From Trichobilharzia szidati (taxonomy: Eukaryota; Platyhelminthes; Trematoda; Strigeidida; Schistosomatidae), in contig OX235275.1 in NCBI GenBank assembly GCA_944472155.2, forward strand, positions 59,103,228 to 59,167,227: a stretch of DNA of 64,000 bases. Reading direction: 5' to 3'. The translations under genes and the position numbers were made by a program. How positions within the stretch are numbered: position 1 is the first letter of the stretch; each line of letters starts with the position of its first letter. The notes under the pieces were generated by a model that searched no databases, had not been told where the DNA came from, and worked only from the letters and a program-made list of their open reading frames with translations. This document shows positions 1 through 11,430 of this stretch, piece by piece.

Positions 1-61
1 GCCTCAGATTCTACTATTTTTCGTATAACCTCTGAAACTTCATCCCACGTTTTTCTTGCAG

Positions 62-2453
62 AGGAACTTGTTCCCGACATTGATGTGGTTCTTTTTCAAT
101 GCAGAGATCTATTTTCAAGTCTTAAACGTAAGTGTTCAATCAAATGTCATTCACTCTGTGATTATCATAGATTCTGCTCTTATATAATGAATACAAACCT
201 CGCTGCACTAATCAACATGATTGGTGATAACCTGTTATCACTGTCGTCTGAACATAGGTGAAGAAGGTGGATCATTCACTTGGTATAGCTAACGAATTTA
301 ATGCCTTCATGGTCAATACAGTCATTGAAATCACTATTTTGAATTAAACAGTAATATGTGACTGTCTTGGTTAAAGAATTGATGGAAACATTGAGGAGCT
401 CTGATGCGATGTCTTGAAGTCATCAAGGGTAAACTTAATCCGTTGAGTCTGAAGCAGAACGAAATCAGATGGCAAGTTTCTACTGTTAATTACCATCCAA
501 TACAAACGTCATGTTGGTCGTCAGACATTGTGGGCATACCCGGCACTTGTAGACGACACGAGAACGGAATCACATTGTCCGTCTTTAGAGAAAACTTACT
601 TATATTTTGTACCGAATACTCACCAACCTCTAGTTCACACAAGCACGTATATCATTTAATATTCAGGATTGATGAAAAGTACGTGAGTTGCTACGTGATT
701 TGTATGAATAACAATTTCATGCACACGAACTCTACATTCTACCGCATTGAGTAAACTCTCCGTCATTCATCATTATCCCTTGTGTCTGTGCAGAAAGTGG
801 ATATGGACCTGAATATGCTGGATGTGATAAGTTCCGGCCATCTATCTCTTCTCAAGGTATTTTTCAATCTGTAATAATATTTATACATGATTCTTCGTAC
901 TTCCATGGCTTTCATTTGATCAAGTAGTAGTGAAAGGAGTAGTGAAAGTAAAGACAGAGTGATTGAATATTATCCTATCACCCTGTGTTTATCTCGTATT
1001 CTAAAATAGTAATGTGACATCGAGATTACTCAAAAACGATGCCACTTAACTCAATATTGTTCCAATTCGCGAGTCTAAAGTGGGCGATGACATATTTCTC
1101 ACTGAAGACATCACCTGCTTCCAATGGAAGATCTTTCTTAGGAGTATTAAGTTCTTAGTATCCTGGGAGAGAAGTATATTCCTAATAGATGTTCGAGGAA
1201 GGCATGAATTCATCTTGAGTCAGTGGAAGTCAATACACTATTTCACTAATCTTTATTTTTCTCTCTCTACTCGGTGGTGTCTTTTAGGTATCAGAAGCTG
1301 GAATCTCTTAGTATCTCAAACATACGACGAAATCGCTACACGTGAGGCTATACAAAGTAGGTAGTGCAGTTTAAGAAAATGCACCTTCACTGTATTCATA
1401 TGCACATACATATATTTCCGTATATATACACATATATGTATAAACGTATGTGATATTCATGATGGAGTCTGCAAACATCGTTAGATTATTTTGAAATATC
1501 CATGCATCCAAGTCTCTGTTGTAATTACGGATAACAAACAAAGTGACGCAAATGTCTATGGATATCACATCCGAACAGCTGAAAAAGTGACATCACAAAG
1601 AGCCACTCATACTCATGAAACAATCTGACGGCAAAAGCAATCGAAAGCACGTGGATGTATTCTGATTTCACGTTGTACTTGATGTTCTTCTATATGTCAC
1701 TGAAGTACAAATAGGTAACTCAAATTGGGTGTTTTATATTTTGCGTAGTACACTGTTCACTCACACAGCATTTCAATCAAATTTCAGGGTTATTGCCAAT
1801 ATATGAAAAACTCGCCGACAGACTGACGGTAAGAAGTCGTGGAGTTCACTTGTGTCCTTCCTTATTCAGTAAATGTTCCCCAATATCACGTCGATGTTCC
1901 CATTTGCAAGAAACATGAAACGTTAAAAGAAAAATCATGTCAGCCTGCTCAGCAATTGTCACATTAGCACCAAAACTACTTTGAGATCCACAATATCCAT
2001 AAGCATTTTCTAAGAAGTCCTAATCGGCTGCATTCAGCTCACTCACTGAGAACAAACAGAATGCGTGTCATCAATGTCCATCAGCACTCGCATAACACTT
2101 AATCAGTTCTCAAGATGCCGTTCAACAACAACAATCTTAATGAACATCTCACTTGTAGTTGTATTGTATGCAGCGAAATGCAATTTCACGGGGTTGTTAT
2201 CCTACGTTTCATAGGTGTTTATATAATTATTGATCTATTTAGTCACATATGCGGTGCAGGTGTGAAGGTATTGTTATGAGAGGGGGATTATGGTATTATG
2301 TGTGATGTGTGTTCATGTGAATTTTCACCCGTCTGTCGTGATGTTGGTTGCAAGTATCTTTACAATCAACTTTCCATGTCATCTGCTAACACCATTTTTG
2401 ATTTCTTTCTGTAGTCTGTTCACCAGTGGTTCCGGTCGAAACAACAGTGTTGA
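62..2453 (+). CDS. Multi-exon secreted-protein gene, copy A (3' part only, MEG-like)
   Basis: Only the last exons are in the window: 62-127 (66 nt), 794-856 (63), 1288-1356 (69), 1788-1828 (41) and 2415-2453 (39, ending TGA), plus a possible 12-nt micro-exon at 667-678. Each has an AG before it and a GT after it (the last ends at the stop). All but the last two are phase 1-1 and multiples of three, so the frame stays open to a stop just after a cysteine. Exon 9 encodes GIRSWNLLVSQ, nearly the same as copies B and C. The first exon shown is very different from its B counterpart although the intron beside it is similar. Exons 1-6, with the signal peptide, would lie upstream of base 1. The family is not recognised from a named protein. 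The MEG comparison rests on architecture only. Confidence 0.6.
667..678 (+). CDS. Candidate 12-nt micro-exon, copy A
   Basis: Twelve bases sit between a TTCAG acceptor and a GTACGTGAG donor. Read in phase 1 after the preceding exon they give R-L-M-K with no stop and leave phase unchanged. The same arrangement recurs in copies B and C at the same place in the intron. No transcript evidence is available here. Confidence 0.45.
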
Positions 2454-5426
2454 CGCGCCTATTGTCGACTTCATTTTCTTATGTTTCACCAATGATTTAA
2501 CAGTAATTTTACAGCACACTTTTCTTTGTTTAATAATAATAATACTAATTTAATGAATTTCATAATACAGTAATTATAAGCCAAGTGTCACGTTTTCTAT
2601 CTTTCTGTCCTTGGGTAGGTAATTCAAGGGGACTTCAGTTGAATTCGTTCGTGAATAAAAATTTAGTCGGTGTCTTCTACCATATGCTACACAATACTTC
2701 CCTTCACTCACTTCTTCCTTCATTTACCGTACGTCTTTCTTCATGTCAGTCATCCATCACACCATCAGGTACATAAACTGACAGACAGACAAACAGACAG
2801 ACAATAAGAATTTTATTACTAGCCCAATGCATGCGCATGACGTTCGATACCCTCTGAGGTTAATTCAACACCTTTGGTTTTATCGATTCGTTGAGCTCTT
2901 ATAACGAAGAAGACGATTTTCTATCATTTCGTTAACTCATAACAGCATCTTTTGTCTTCATTCAGTGTGTGTGAGTGTGTGTGTGAGTGTGTGCGTGTGT
3001 GTTATTCCCTTTTCACTCTCATTAGACCTGTAAAACCTTTGATGTGAGATAGAAAAAACAAAGCTTATTATCTTTTCTACGGTCGGCAGTCATTTGGCCT
3101 CCAGTCACTGTCAACTGTTATGTCTGGGTTATGAGACTGGCAGAACATTCTCTCTGATAAGACCACTGAACTAAAATCGTACGATATTTGAAATAAGGAT
3201 GCTAAAATTTGTAATTGTGTTCAATATTGAAATGATGTGTGAAATAAAAATAACACAGTCCTGTTGTGTAAGCTTAGACATCATGCTGGAATCAATCAGT
3301 CCTTCGTTTCTGTCTATGAGAACATCATAAACTCCGTAGCTTCGTACGGCAGTTATGTCGACCTTATATGTCTAATATTTATCAGAATTGTCGGAATGCA
3401 CTCATCCCATATATTTTCTGTGTCATTGACATGAACAGGTATGAGATAAACTCACATAAGGAACAGATACCAGCATGGATTTCGATTCTTGTTACCTCTG
3501 TGTAGATGTCCTATAAACTTGATGGCGTAACTCAACAAATAGATAGTCTGTCTTGAGTAAAACTGAATTACTATCCGTGATTTGTAACTTCCGTTTCACT
3601 GAGAGACGTAAATACGAAAAGGCAACGAGTGGCGTGTGATTGTTGGAATATCCACTGCCAACAGCTGCTGACAAGCACACAGAAGATGACAACAAACAGG
3701 ACGATCACGACGATCGATTATTATGAGACAGAGTTTATTTTATACTTTATACGCAGGAATTTAAGTCATAAGTGAACAAATGTGATTGTATGGTGGTGGA
3801 CAAACGTCTAAGAAAAGACAGCGAAACTGTGTAATGAGGTTGAAAGTCATCCGTTCATGAAGATGAATTCTGCAGTCACTGGCTCAAAATAAATAATTGA
3901 CATTGTTATATGATTCCGATGACTTTTGTGCTGAAATACATTTGTCCAGAATAGATGATTAGCAAAGTGATGTGTTAACAAAGCAGCAGACACTACATCG
4001 CTCGAATATATATGCACTGGAGGGAATGAAGATATTTTGGTCCTTCATTGTAAACACTGATGACTGACAATTTTATTCAGTCTTTCGACTGTAACCACTT
4101 GTGAGGAACACACAGTTAGACGTCACTTCAAACATAACGTGGAGGAGACTGTTTGATGAGAAAATGAAGGTTTACAGACAGTTGTGAAGCTAGCTGATAT
4201 AGATTTCCCGGTACAAGATACAATAACAAATGTCAGTTGAGAGCTGCCGATAACTATTTTTTCATTTTTGTCAGTGAAGATTTCAGACAACGGTCTATTG
4301 TATGACGAATGGTGACTCATTCCTCCACCATCTAGCCCAGTCTGTATGTCAGTAATAAAAATGTAGCATTTGGGTACAATACATCTGCAGATAACAAGTT
4401 CTAAGAACAGACCTCATTCACATTGACTGAATTCCTTACTATGCACGTTTCTATTTTCATTCCTACGCTCTTCAAAAATTGATGAAATTCAACTCGTCTT
4501 TCATGGTTTGCCTCCTCCACATTTGCAGATGAAGAAATAATATCAAAGAAATAATGTTAATAATTTCAATGAGGTTGTTCGTTTCTATGAAGGTGATTCC
4601 GTTTATTGTGCCCCATTTAGTTATGATTCTCATGTTGAACTGATTCAAATGACTTGAAATCTATTTACCGACTGTATCTCGTGCCACAAGTCCTCCTCAT
4701 GACCAGAGTACGATTTGTTTTTGGCAACACTGCTCACAGACACGCTTAGAAATTCTGCGCCTTCGTCATTTCTTTCAATCCTCTCCTTACATTCCGAGTA
4801 GAATACACAACTTTAGGCTTTTGTATTCCTAGTCGTGATGTTGCTGCTTATATGCGTTTAAGTTTGTGGCAACAAGTGAAACATTTCCTCCTATCCAGGC
4901 TTGATAATATTTTGTGAACTGTGCAACCTGTTGGATGTGACTTTCGACAACTAAATTTCAATCTCTCTTTTCGATAACCGATTTTCTACAAATGAATGAC
5001 CGACTCACAGATGTACCTGCATGCAGCAACGTGCCCTATAAAAAGATTCACAACGTCATCACGCGATGAGTTCTATTCGACTGCCAACGCTCTGATACGT
5101 TTACAGCTTCTTTTACACCAAATGACATCGTACATTCATATTTCATGCTCTAACGAAATGCTCAAAATCCAAATTAATATATAAGTTTCCTTTGTTCACA
5201 GATTCCACTCGGAGTTTTGCTTAGACAAAGAATGATTAAGAGGAAATTTTGAATATATGACGAGGTTAGATGAATTCCACTCCACTTCTCTGAATCACTC
5301 ACTTTAGCTCAGCCAATCCCGAAAAGTTTCACCGTTTATCAACAATCGATTCCGTATCTCATTTGATATCACTTGTAGAATCCAGCTGGTATCGATAGCC
5401 TGTGAGCACAGATAATTTATAAATGA
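2454..5426. other. Non-coding DNA downstream of copy A
   Basis: No open frame with recognisable protein similarity is seen. The stretch to about 4100 is shared with the DNA downstream of copies B and C, which marks it as part of the duplicated unit. From about 4650 to 5400 no feature is recognised. A GT-rich microsatellite lies at 2965-3002. Confidence 0.5.
2965..3002. repeat. (GT)n microsatellite
   Basis: A short run of GT dinucleotides is interrupted by GA and GC. The corresponding spots in the other paralogous segments also carry short GT or CA runs, for example near 22258, 29500, 35710 and 48590. Confidence 0.8.
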
Positions 5427-6200
5427 TTATGAATAAACTTCATGAGTAAACGCCACAGTAGGAATGCGATAAATAATTTTGAATGGTGTATCAACCTCAA
5501 CTTTATTCTCACCATCTACAAGGTGAGCTAAAACAGAGATGCTACGAATAGATCTTCTTTTTCCTTTGCTTAACCACCACGCAGGATGCTGTTCGGTAAT
5601 ACTATGATGAACCTGAATAATTGTATGCCCAATGTAGCGGACTGTGCAGCCGCAGACAAACTGGTAGATACTCACACACACACAGAGAAGGATGCAAAAT
5701 TAGGTAGTTTGTTCTCATTTCTCGAGCGTCAAATAGGGCTGGTAGTGATGAGACAACGTACCTTTGTTGCATTGAAAGCTATTTTAACTGCATTCTTCAG
5801 GCGCTGTGTTTGCTGATGCTGTCACAGTCTCATGCTGTTCATTGACGCAGTGGTTTGAACAGATTGTCGTAGCTCTATGAACCAGACACTTTACTAAGTC
5901 ACGTTTATATCTCAAAGATGCAGAAATCGGAAATGAGTGTACTGACATGTTGTTGTAGGTTTCCTATGCATACTCCTTCTTAGTGTGCCTGACATCTTTC
6001 CTGGCCTGGAAAACCTCTGGGAAAGTGACAGTGGCATTGCTTTCTTTCTCAACGGTGAAGTTCATCACTGAATGCGCAAATTGTCGAGGATGTTCATTGC
6101 TTTATTCTAGTTATTCATTACCACGAATCTTTCATCCACATAGTGACAGTAGAAATCCAAATGCTAAATTACTCTCTTCAGCAGTATATTCTCTAGCTTA
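5427..6200 (-). pseudogene. Penelope-like element remnant (RT C-terminus and GIY-YIG region)
   Basis: On the minus strand the 5681-5427 frame holds VRYIGH, a piece of a GIY-YIG endonuclease, then a conserved SKGKRRSIRSISVLAHLVD block. Its counterpart in the PLE at 51515-52930 reads SKGQTKSILSAILSHLVD. The region 5840-6200 corresponds on the same strand to the end of the reverse transcriptase. Frames are broken throughout, so this is a dead fragment. An equivalent fragment on the plus strand at 33000-33690 lies at the same place in segment C, so the insertion predates duplication of the unit. Confidence 0.65.
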
Positions 6201-6682
6201 GCGAGAAAACAAACAGCTCCGATTGAGCATAGAGGTGGTGGTGGTGGTGAGGAAGGGAACTAGATGAAGATCTAACTGAAAAGTAAATATTTCCTCGCTC
6301 AATGCTTTCGCTTTCTCATTAACCCAATGACGATTTCTTCTATTTTGGAAAATATTGTTATCAAACTCAAATTGCACGTAGTTATGTGAGACATGGAATC
6401 ACGTACACCGGATAACAGTCGCATGAAGCACAGTACTATCGGAAGCATTTCCGCTTGTGAAACTACCGCTGAAAGTCAAGTGACACGGTTGACTGATACC
6501 ATTGTGCGCGAAAACAATATACGCATTTGAGGTGAATCAGGAGAAGGAATGTCGATCATGGAAATTCGCTCCAGAACGTGTATCAAGGAGAGGATGACTA
6601 ATTGGAGGACAGAATAAGAAAGCGTGAGTTGATGTCTCGGTCACTGTTTGACATAGCATATATTCATCTGAGACATATACTG

Positions 6683-7349
6683 CTACTGTTGTGTTGGCCA
6701 AGTCTTATGGTGCACCGGTAAGCGTGGTTTCCTCCCACACATCAGCTGGAAAGGCGACTTTTTTGTTGTCCCTTGTACTGTGGCACGATGTGCTAGTAAT
6801 ACCAACGGTAAGTCAGTTTCCCAGTTGCCTCTTTTCGCAGCTAGCCACTCCTTGAGTGTACGATTGTTCCTTTCGGTTAAGCCGTTTGTCTGCGGATGAT
6901 ACGGAGTCGTTCTAATCCTCTTAATACCCAGTGCCTCCAGACGAGTCTTGAACTCCTCACTTTCAAAACAGGGGCCTTGATCTGTCAATATCATTTTTGG
7001 TAAACCATGATCCGCCACAATATGTCGAATGACGGCCTCGGTTACGGTCTTGGCGCGCTGATCTGGAATCGCTACAGCATTTACCCACCGCGTGGCGTGT
7101 TCCGTCATCATTAAAATGTATTGATTTCCACTTGCTGTCTGAGGGAAAGGACCCATTATGTCCACGGACCATAAGTCACCAACCGCCGTTACGGGTATCG
7201 TTTGTAGCTGTGGTCGAATGCACCGATCACCCTTCATCAATTGACACTGTGGGCAAGCGAGTACGTAGTTTGCAATATCGCCTCTCATGTTTGGCCAGTA
7301 TGCACTTTGGCTCACTAGGTCGTATGTTCGTGTAACTCCTGTATGGGCT
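6683..7349 (-). CDS. int: Integrase (gypsy pol C-terminal part), truncated
   Basis: Integrase inserts the element cDNA into the genome. Visible here are an HHCC zinc region (the HTGVTRTYDLV block, then CPQCQ) and the catalytic core with WSVDIMGPFP, TDQGPCF and YHPQTNGLTERNNRTL, which supply the D, D and E residues. It lies one frame away from the protease-RT part because of a small indel near 7355. It breaks off after LPVHHKTWPTQQ at the element boundary, so the C-terminal domain and the 3' LTR are missing and this copy cannot be autonomous. Confidence 0.88.
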
Positions 7350-9434
7350 AGTTGGTTCTTGAATCACCCCACGACGAAGGCTTTTTGGTATCACTGTAAC
7401 CCAGCTACCATCACTGTCTTTCCAAGTTAGGACGCCAGCAGCGTTTAGTTTGAGTCTATGTTTTTGCTGCAGTAGCATCTTTAACTCTTTATTCTCTGCT
7501 GCCATTTCAATTTCTTTCCCTTCACGTATCATCTGAATGACTGTCTTAAGAGTAGGATCCGACTTCTGGTGGCGAACAAGTTGTAAGGGATCTTGCTCCA
7601 AGGCGTTTACTGCATACGCCACCTCTGGTAGTTCAGTCTCATTATCTGATCTCGACAAATAGTCAGCTATTACATTTTCTTTTCCTGGAATATGTCCAAT
7701 CGTGAAGTCATACTCTTGTAGGCGTAACATCCATCGTGATAACTTCCCTCGTGGATCCCGTGCTGTTTTCAACCACTGAAGAGGTTTGTGGTCGGTCTCA
7801 ATGTGGAATCGGCGGCCGATCAGATATGGTCTCCATTTTTCTAGTGCCCATACGATAGCTAAACACTCCTTTTCCACCGTAGAATACTTCTGTTCTGCAA
7901 GTGTCAACACACGGCTAGCGTATTCAACAACCCCATCTGTTTGTCTTAAAACAGCACCTATACCATAATCACTGGCGTCTGTCGAAACTGTGAACTGCTT
8001 CCCCGGCGCTGGCAGTTTCAACGTCATCTGTTGACCATCTAACAGCTCTTTAATTCGCTCAAACGTTTGCTGTGCCTCTGCCGTCCACATGAATTTCGCG
8101 TCACTCAGCAACGTATATAGCGGTTTAGCTATCTCATTGAAATTTTTGACAAATCGGCTGTAGAATGCCGCTCTTCCCAAAAAGTGTCTCAGCTTTCGCT
8201 TTGAATTTGGCACTTCGCTGGTTTTGACCGTCAGGATTTTCTCCGGCAATGGCCGTATTTCGCCATTTCCCACTTTGTAACCCAGGAGGACAACCGTGTT
8301 TTTAGCTATTTGGGACTTGTGCTTATTAATACGCAGTCCAAAGTCATCAATTCTCTTTAAGATAGCTTCGATGTGGTCTATATGGTCGCTTTCTGTCTCA
8401 CTATACACCACCAAGTCATCTCCATATACTTCTACGTTCTTCAGATCCTTCAGTAATAAGGTCATTAATCTTCTGAATGTAAATGGGGCACCTACCAATC
8501 CAAATGGCATTCGTTTAAACTGGTATTGTTTCTGCCCGACTGTGAAAGCTGTTTTACTTCGATCACTTTCTGCTATTGGGATTTGCCAGTAACCCGATCG
8601 TAGGTCGAACACGGTGAATAACTTGGCTTTATGAAGGCGATCAAGAGTTTCTGTTACGGTAGGCATTACACACTGTTTTACTTCGGTGAGGCTATTCAGC
8701 TGTCTGAAGTCGACACAAAATCTATATTTCCCGTTAGCTTTCTTCACCAAAAGGATTGGCGAACTGTACGGACTGTCGGCTTCTTCGATTATTCCGTCGT
8801 TTAACATTTCTCTGACTTGTCGGTTAACTTCTTCTTCAAGGTGGACCGGAACTCGTCGCGATGAAAAGACTGTCTTCCCCGTATCCTTCAGTGGGATGTT
8901 ATGCTTTACCTTATCACAATAACCGTATGGGTCTCCATCACTAGTGAATAAGCCGGCATATTTACTCATCAACGTGGTTAGACGTGGTGCTTCCTGCTGA
9001 ACAATGGTTGTGGTTTCCACCTCAGCGACTTCACTATTCTCATGTATCGCGAATTGCCCGTGTTTTGTGACCACTTTTCTATTCTTCATATCGATTACGG
9101 CTCCTACTTCTCTGAGAAAGTCTGCTCCCAAAATCGTTCGTCTTATATCAGAAGTTACAATAAACGGATATCGTATTTTTCCTGCTCCAATCTCTACAAC
9201 GCAGTCTGAAATGCCAAGAATGTGCAACGGATGTCCTCCTACCGTCTGAACTGCTAATGTGCACGGCCTTATTTCCTTACACTGTTCTCTACCTATCAAC
9301 GAAACTGCCGCCCCTGTGTCGATCAAACAAACTATTTCTTTTTCGTTCACTCGTAATCTCCCGTACACTGAACCTCTTTCGACTAACCCGACCACCTCTA
9401 AACGCGAGCGAGAAAAAGAAGGAAGACTGTATCG
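7350..9434 (-). CDS. pol: pol: protease, reverse transcriptase, RNase H
   Basis: This frame continues from gag after one stop codon. In order it holds the aspartic protease motif CLIDTGAAVSLIG, the reverse transcriptase with FCVDFRQLN, MPFGLVGAPFTF and the catalytic box VYGDDLVVY, and RNase H with STDASDYGIGAVL and HIETDHKPLQWL. About 690 residues are open. Near 7352-7358 one base is lost or gained: the downstream integrase motif HTGVTRTYDLV is in another frame. The open frame after that point (to 7227) is a shadow. Apart from the shift and the stop the coding sequence looks young. Confidence 0.9.
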
Positions 9435-10109
9435 TTAAAGGTTTTTCTGCCTTCTTTTCGGGCAGTTTCTCTGCCAGTGACCGGTTCCTCCGCAAGCAAA
9501 GCACCTGTTGTTTGTTTTTTCCTGCATAGCTGCCACCTGTTGTTTCAACTCTTCAATCTGGTCTTCAATCTTCTTGGAATCTTGGCCCTCCGACATCACT
9601 GGAGCAACATGCGAGGTCATTATCTGCCTTGTCACCTTGGCCATTTCATAGACATCCATTGGCTGAGCTGCGTCAACTAGCTGCAACTGATGAGCGATAT
9701 CTGTCGGGACGCATTCGAGGAACTGAGATGCCAGCAACTGCTCCCGTGAATCTTCGTCTAGGGTGGGTAACGCGCGTCGCAGGTGATTCGTCAGCGTTAC
9801 TGCGAGAACCAACGGATCCCCGTCCTGGCCAAGTCTCAGCGTCCGAAACTTCTGCAGCGCCTCTTGTCTGTCCGCAGGGCTGTCGAACTCGCACACGAGC
9901 CTCTCGACGACCTTGTCCCACGCCGCCTCACCTTCCAGCTCCCGAGCGTTGTCGTACGCAGCCTCCGCGCGGCGCCTCAGCAGCGTTCCCAAGACCACCA
10001 GCTTCGCCTTCTGCTCCTGCACTCCAACCAGCTCCGCGACAGCTTCGAAGTCCCTGAGGAACGTCCGCACATCTCCATCCTCGAACACCTGCGGCCACGG
10101 CACCTTCAT
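9435..10109 (-). CDS. gag: gag polyprotein (gypsy)
   Basis: Gag capsid-nucleocapsid protein that packages element RNA. The open frame extends upstream to 10148, but that start would fall in the LTR end. The first ATG after the primer-binding site is at 10109, giving about 224 residues. The C-terminus carries one zinc knuckle, CFACGGTGHWQRNC, spaced C-x2-C-x4-H-x4-C, followed by basic residues. The frame ends at a TAA (9437-9435), and the same frame then continues open into pol. Gag and pol are therefore divided by a single in-frame stop rather than a shift, which fits either readthrough or one mutation. The local GC content is well above that of the surrounding DNA. Confidence 0.85.
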   Translation of the reverse strand: MKVPWPQVFEDGDVRTFLRDFEAVAELVGVQEQKAKLVVLGTLLRRRAEAAYDNARELEGEAAWDKVVERLVCEFDSPADRQEALQKFRTLRLGQDGDPLVLAVTLTNHLRRALPTLDEDSREQLLASQFLECVPTDIAHQLQLVDAAQPMDVYEMAKVTRQIMTSHVAPVMSEGQDSKKIEDQIEELKQQVAAMQEKTNNRCFACGGTGHWQRNCPKRRQKNL

Positions 10110-10115
10110 CTCCGA

Positions 10116-10132
10116 CAGAGGCAGCGACACCA
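10116..10132 (-). other. Putative primer-binding site
   Basis: The minus-strand sequence TGGTGTCGCTGCC lies two bases inside the 5' LTR. A TGG start, complementary to the CCA end of a tRNA, is the standard position and form for first-strand priming. The tRNA species is not determined. Confidence 0.5.
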
Positions 10133-10134
10133 AA

Positions 10135-10432
10135 TGTGAAGAAGACAAGACTGAGGAGACTGAGAGGATTGTATATTTTGGTGAAACGTATGGTACATAG
10201 CTAAATTTGGAATACCATATTCTAAACCGGCCATTTGCACATCTTCACCACATCCTTGACGAATTGGTCGAATATCGTCTCATTCTATAGCTTCTTGGAT
10301 TCTGCATCATATGGCAACATTCTTCTCATGGTTCTCTTCTTTGATTGCTCTTTTCGGTGTGCCAAACATGTTGTTACTTCGTTCCTGATATACTACTTAT
10401 ATCGGATTATAAGTAGCACTCACCACACTACA
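10135..10432 (-). repeat. 5' LTR of the gypsy element
   Basis: On the minus strand this block starts TGTAGTGTGG and ends CTTCTTCACA, the canonical TG...CA ends. It is followed after two bases by a TGG-starting primer-binding site and then gag. There is no second copy in the window because the 3' end of the element is missing. Confidence 0.65.
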
Positions 10433-11430
10433 ACTGAAAAAAACCACCGACGTGATTGCGTGCCTACTCTGGCTTCAACTAATGGATATATTGTCACACA
10501 GGAAAGTACTCCACACACGAAATCAGTGATTTAATGTCCATACAACTAATAATACCAATGTGACATGTGAGTCACTGATGGTTTACAAAAATGTGTGGTC
10601 TGACCAAGAGAACTGGGTGAAGATTGGTCAGGCGATGGTAGTGATGAGCAGTCAGAAAATATAGTCAGTAATGTCAGTCAACACGTTAAGAAATTGGAAT
10701 AGGCGGAATAGAGCTATGTGATAAAATGTATGCACATATTATTGTCCAGATATAGGATGTTGATATTAAGGCTTCTGTAGATCAATGAATGACTGGGGAA
10801 CACAATACTCTTTCAGAGTTGCTACAAAGAGTGCTATTTACAGAGATTCTGAAATTCTTCCTCTTGATGATATCGTGAGGCAAGTCCCATTTGAAATCAA
10901 GATTCATGTTCTCTGACAATTTATCATCACCACTCCACTATTCCAAATTGTCACCGCTAATGTCACTTGTTAAAATTTGAATGTTCATCATATTCTTGAC
11001 AACAATAACCCAAAAGAATTCATATTCTTACCGGACAAACCGCATACATAATACACACACGCACGCACAAGCACAATCATGTGTGATTGCAATTGTGTTA
11101 AGCTAATAATTGAATGAATTCGCCTCCAGAAAGAGACTCTTCTCTGAACTACGTGTTGTGCTTTGATTATGTTTTATTGAAAGAGAGGGAAAAAGTGTTT
11201 GGCATCAATTTCCATTTACTACTAGCATCACATTGTAGGTGAAAACACCTATCTGAAATATTTGAAACAAACAGCTTGGTAACACCAGTCATGTGCACTA
11301 ATGATTGCAGTGTGCTTCTTATGTATCCTCACATCCACATTCGTCTAACTGAGTCATTCACAACTCAAGACATGTGGACACACGTACAACCATTTCCACT
11401 TGTTAGACTTTAAAGTGAACAGAGTGCATC

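Larger units (their letters stand above)
6683..10432 (-). mobile_element. Ty3/gypsy LTR retrotransposon, 3'-truncated
   Basis: Read on the minus strand the order is 5' LTR (10432-10135), primer-binding site, gag with a CCHC knuckle, then protease, reverse transcriptase, RNase H and integrase, the usual Ty3/gypsy order. The element ends abruptly inside the integrase C-terminal region at 6683 and has no 3' LTR. ACTG lies on both sides (6679-6682 and 10433-10436). The equivalent place in segment D (near 49515) has ACTG once, so the bases behave as a 4-bp target duplication. The CCHC gag motif argues against the CsRn1/Boudicca lineage, which is known for a CHCC variant. The exact family is not assigned. 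Confidence 0.9.
1..11430 (+). repeat. Paralogous segment A (gene 3' half plus downstream DNA)
   Basis: This block is alignable by eye with segment C read on the minus strand (39745 down to 31655) and in part with segments B and D. Shared landmarks in order are the exon 7 to exon 11 region, the stretch around 2580-3270, a Penelope-like remnant near 5427-6200, the block around 6440-6660, and the block 10440-11430 that recurs at 31655-32560 and 49510-50820. A Ty3/gypsy element interrupts it at 6683-10432 and is absent from C and D. The upstream part of the unit lies outside the window. Confidence 0.75.

Noticed and set aside
2290..2553. Long frame around the last exon in copy A, also seen in copy C (36701-36489)
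   Set aside because: It overlaps the predicted last exon in another frame, is broken in copy B, and does not start with a conserved ATG.
2965..3002. CRISPR-like or regulatory array
   Set aside because: It is a simple GT microsatellite in a eukaryotic genome; no spacers or repeats of CRISPR type occur in the window.
9629..10057. 142-codon frame on the plus strand across gag
   Set aside because: It is antisense to gag and reflects the GC-rich codons of the element.
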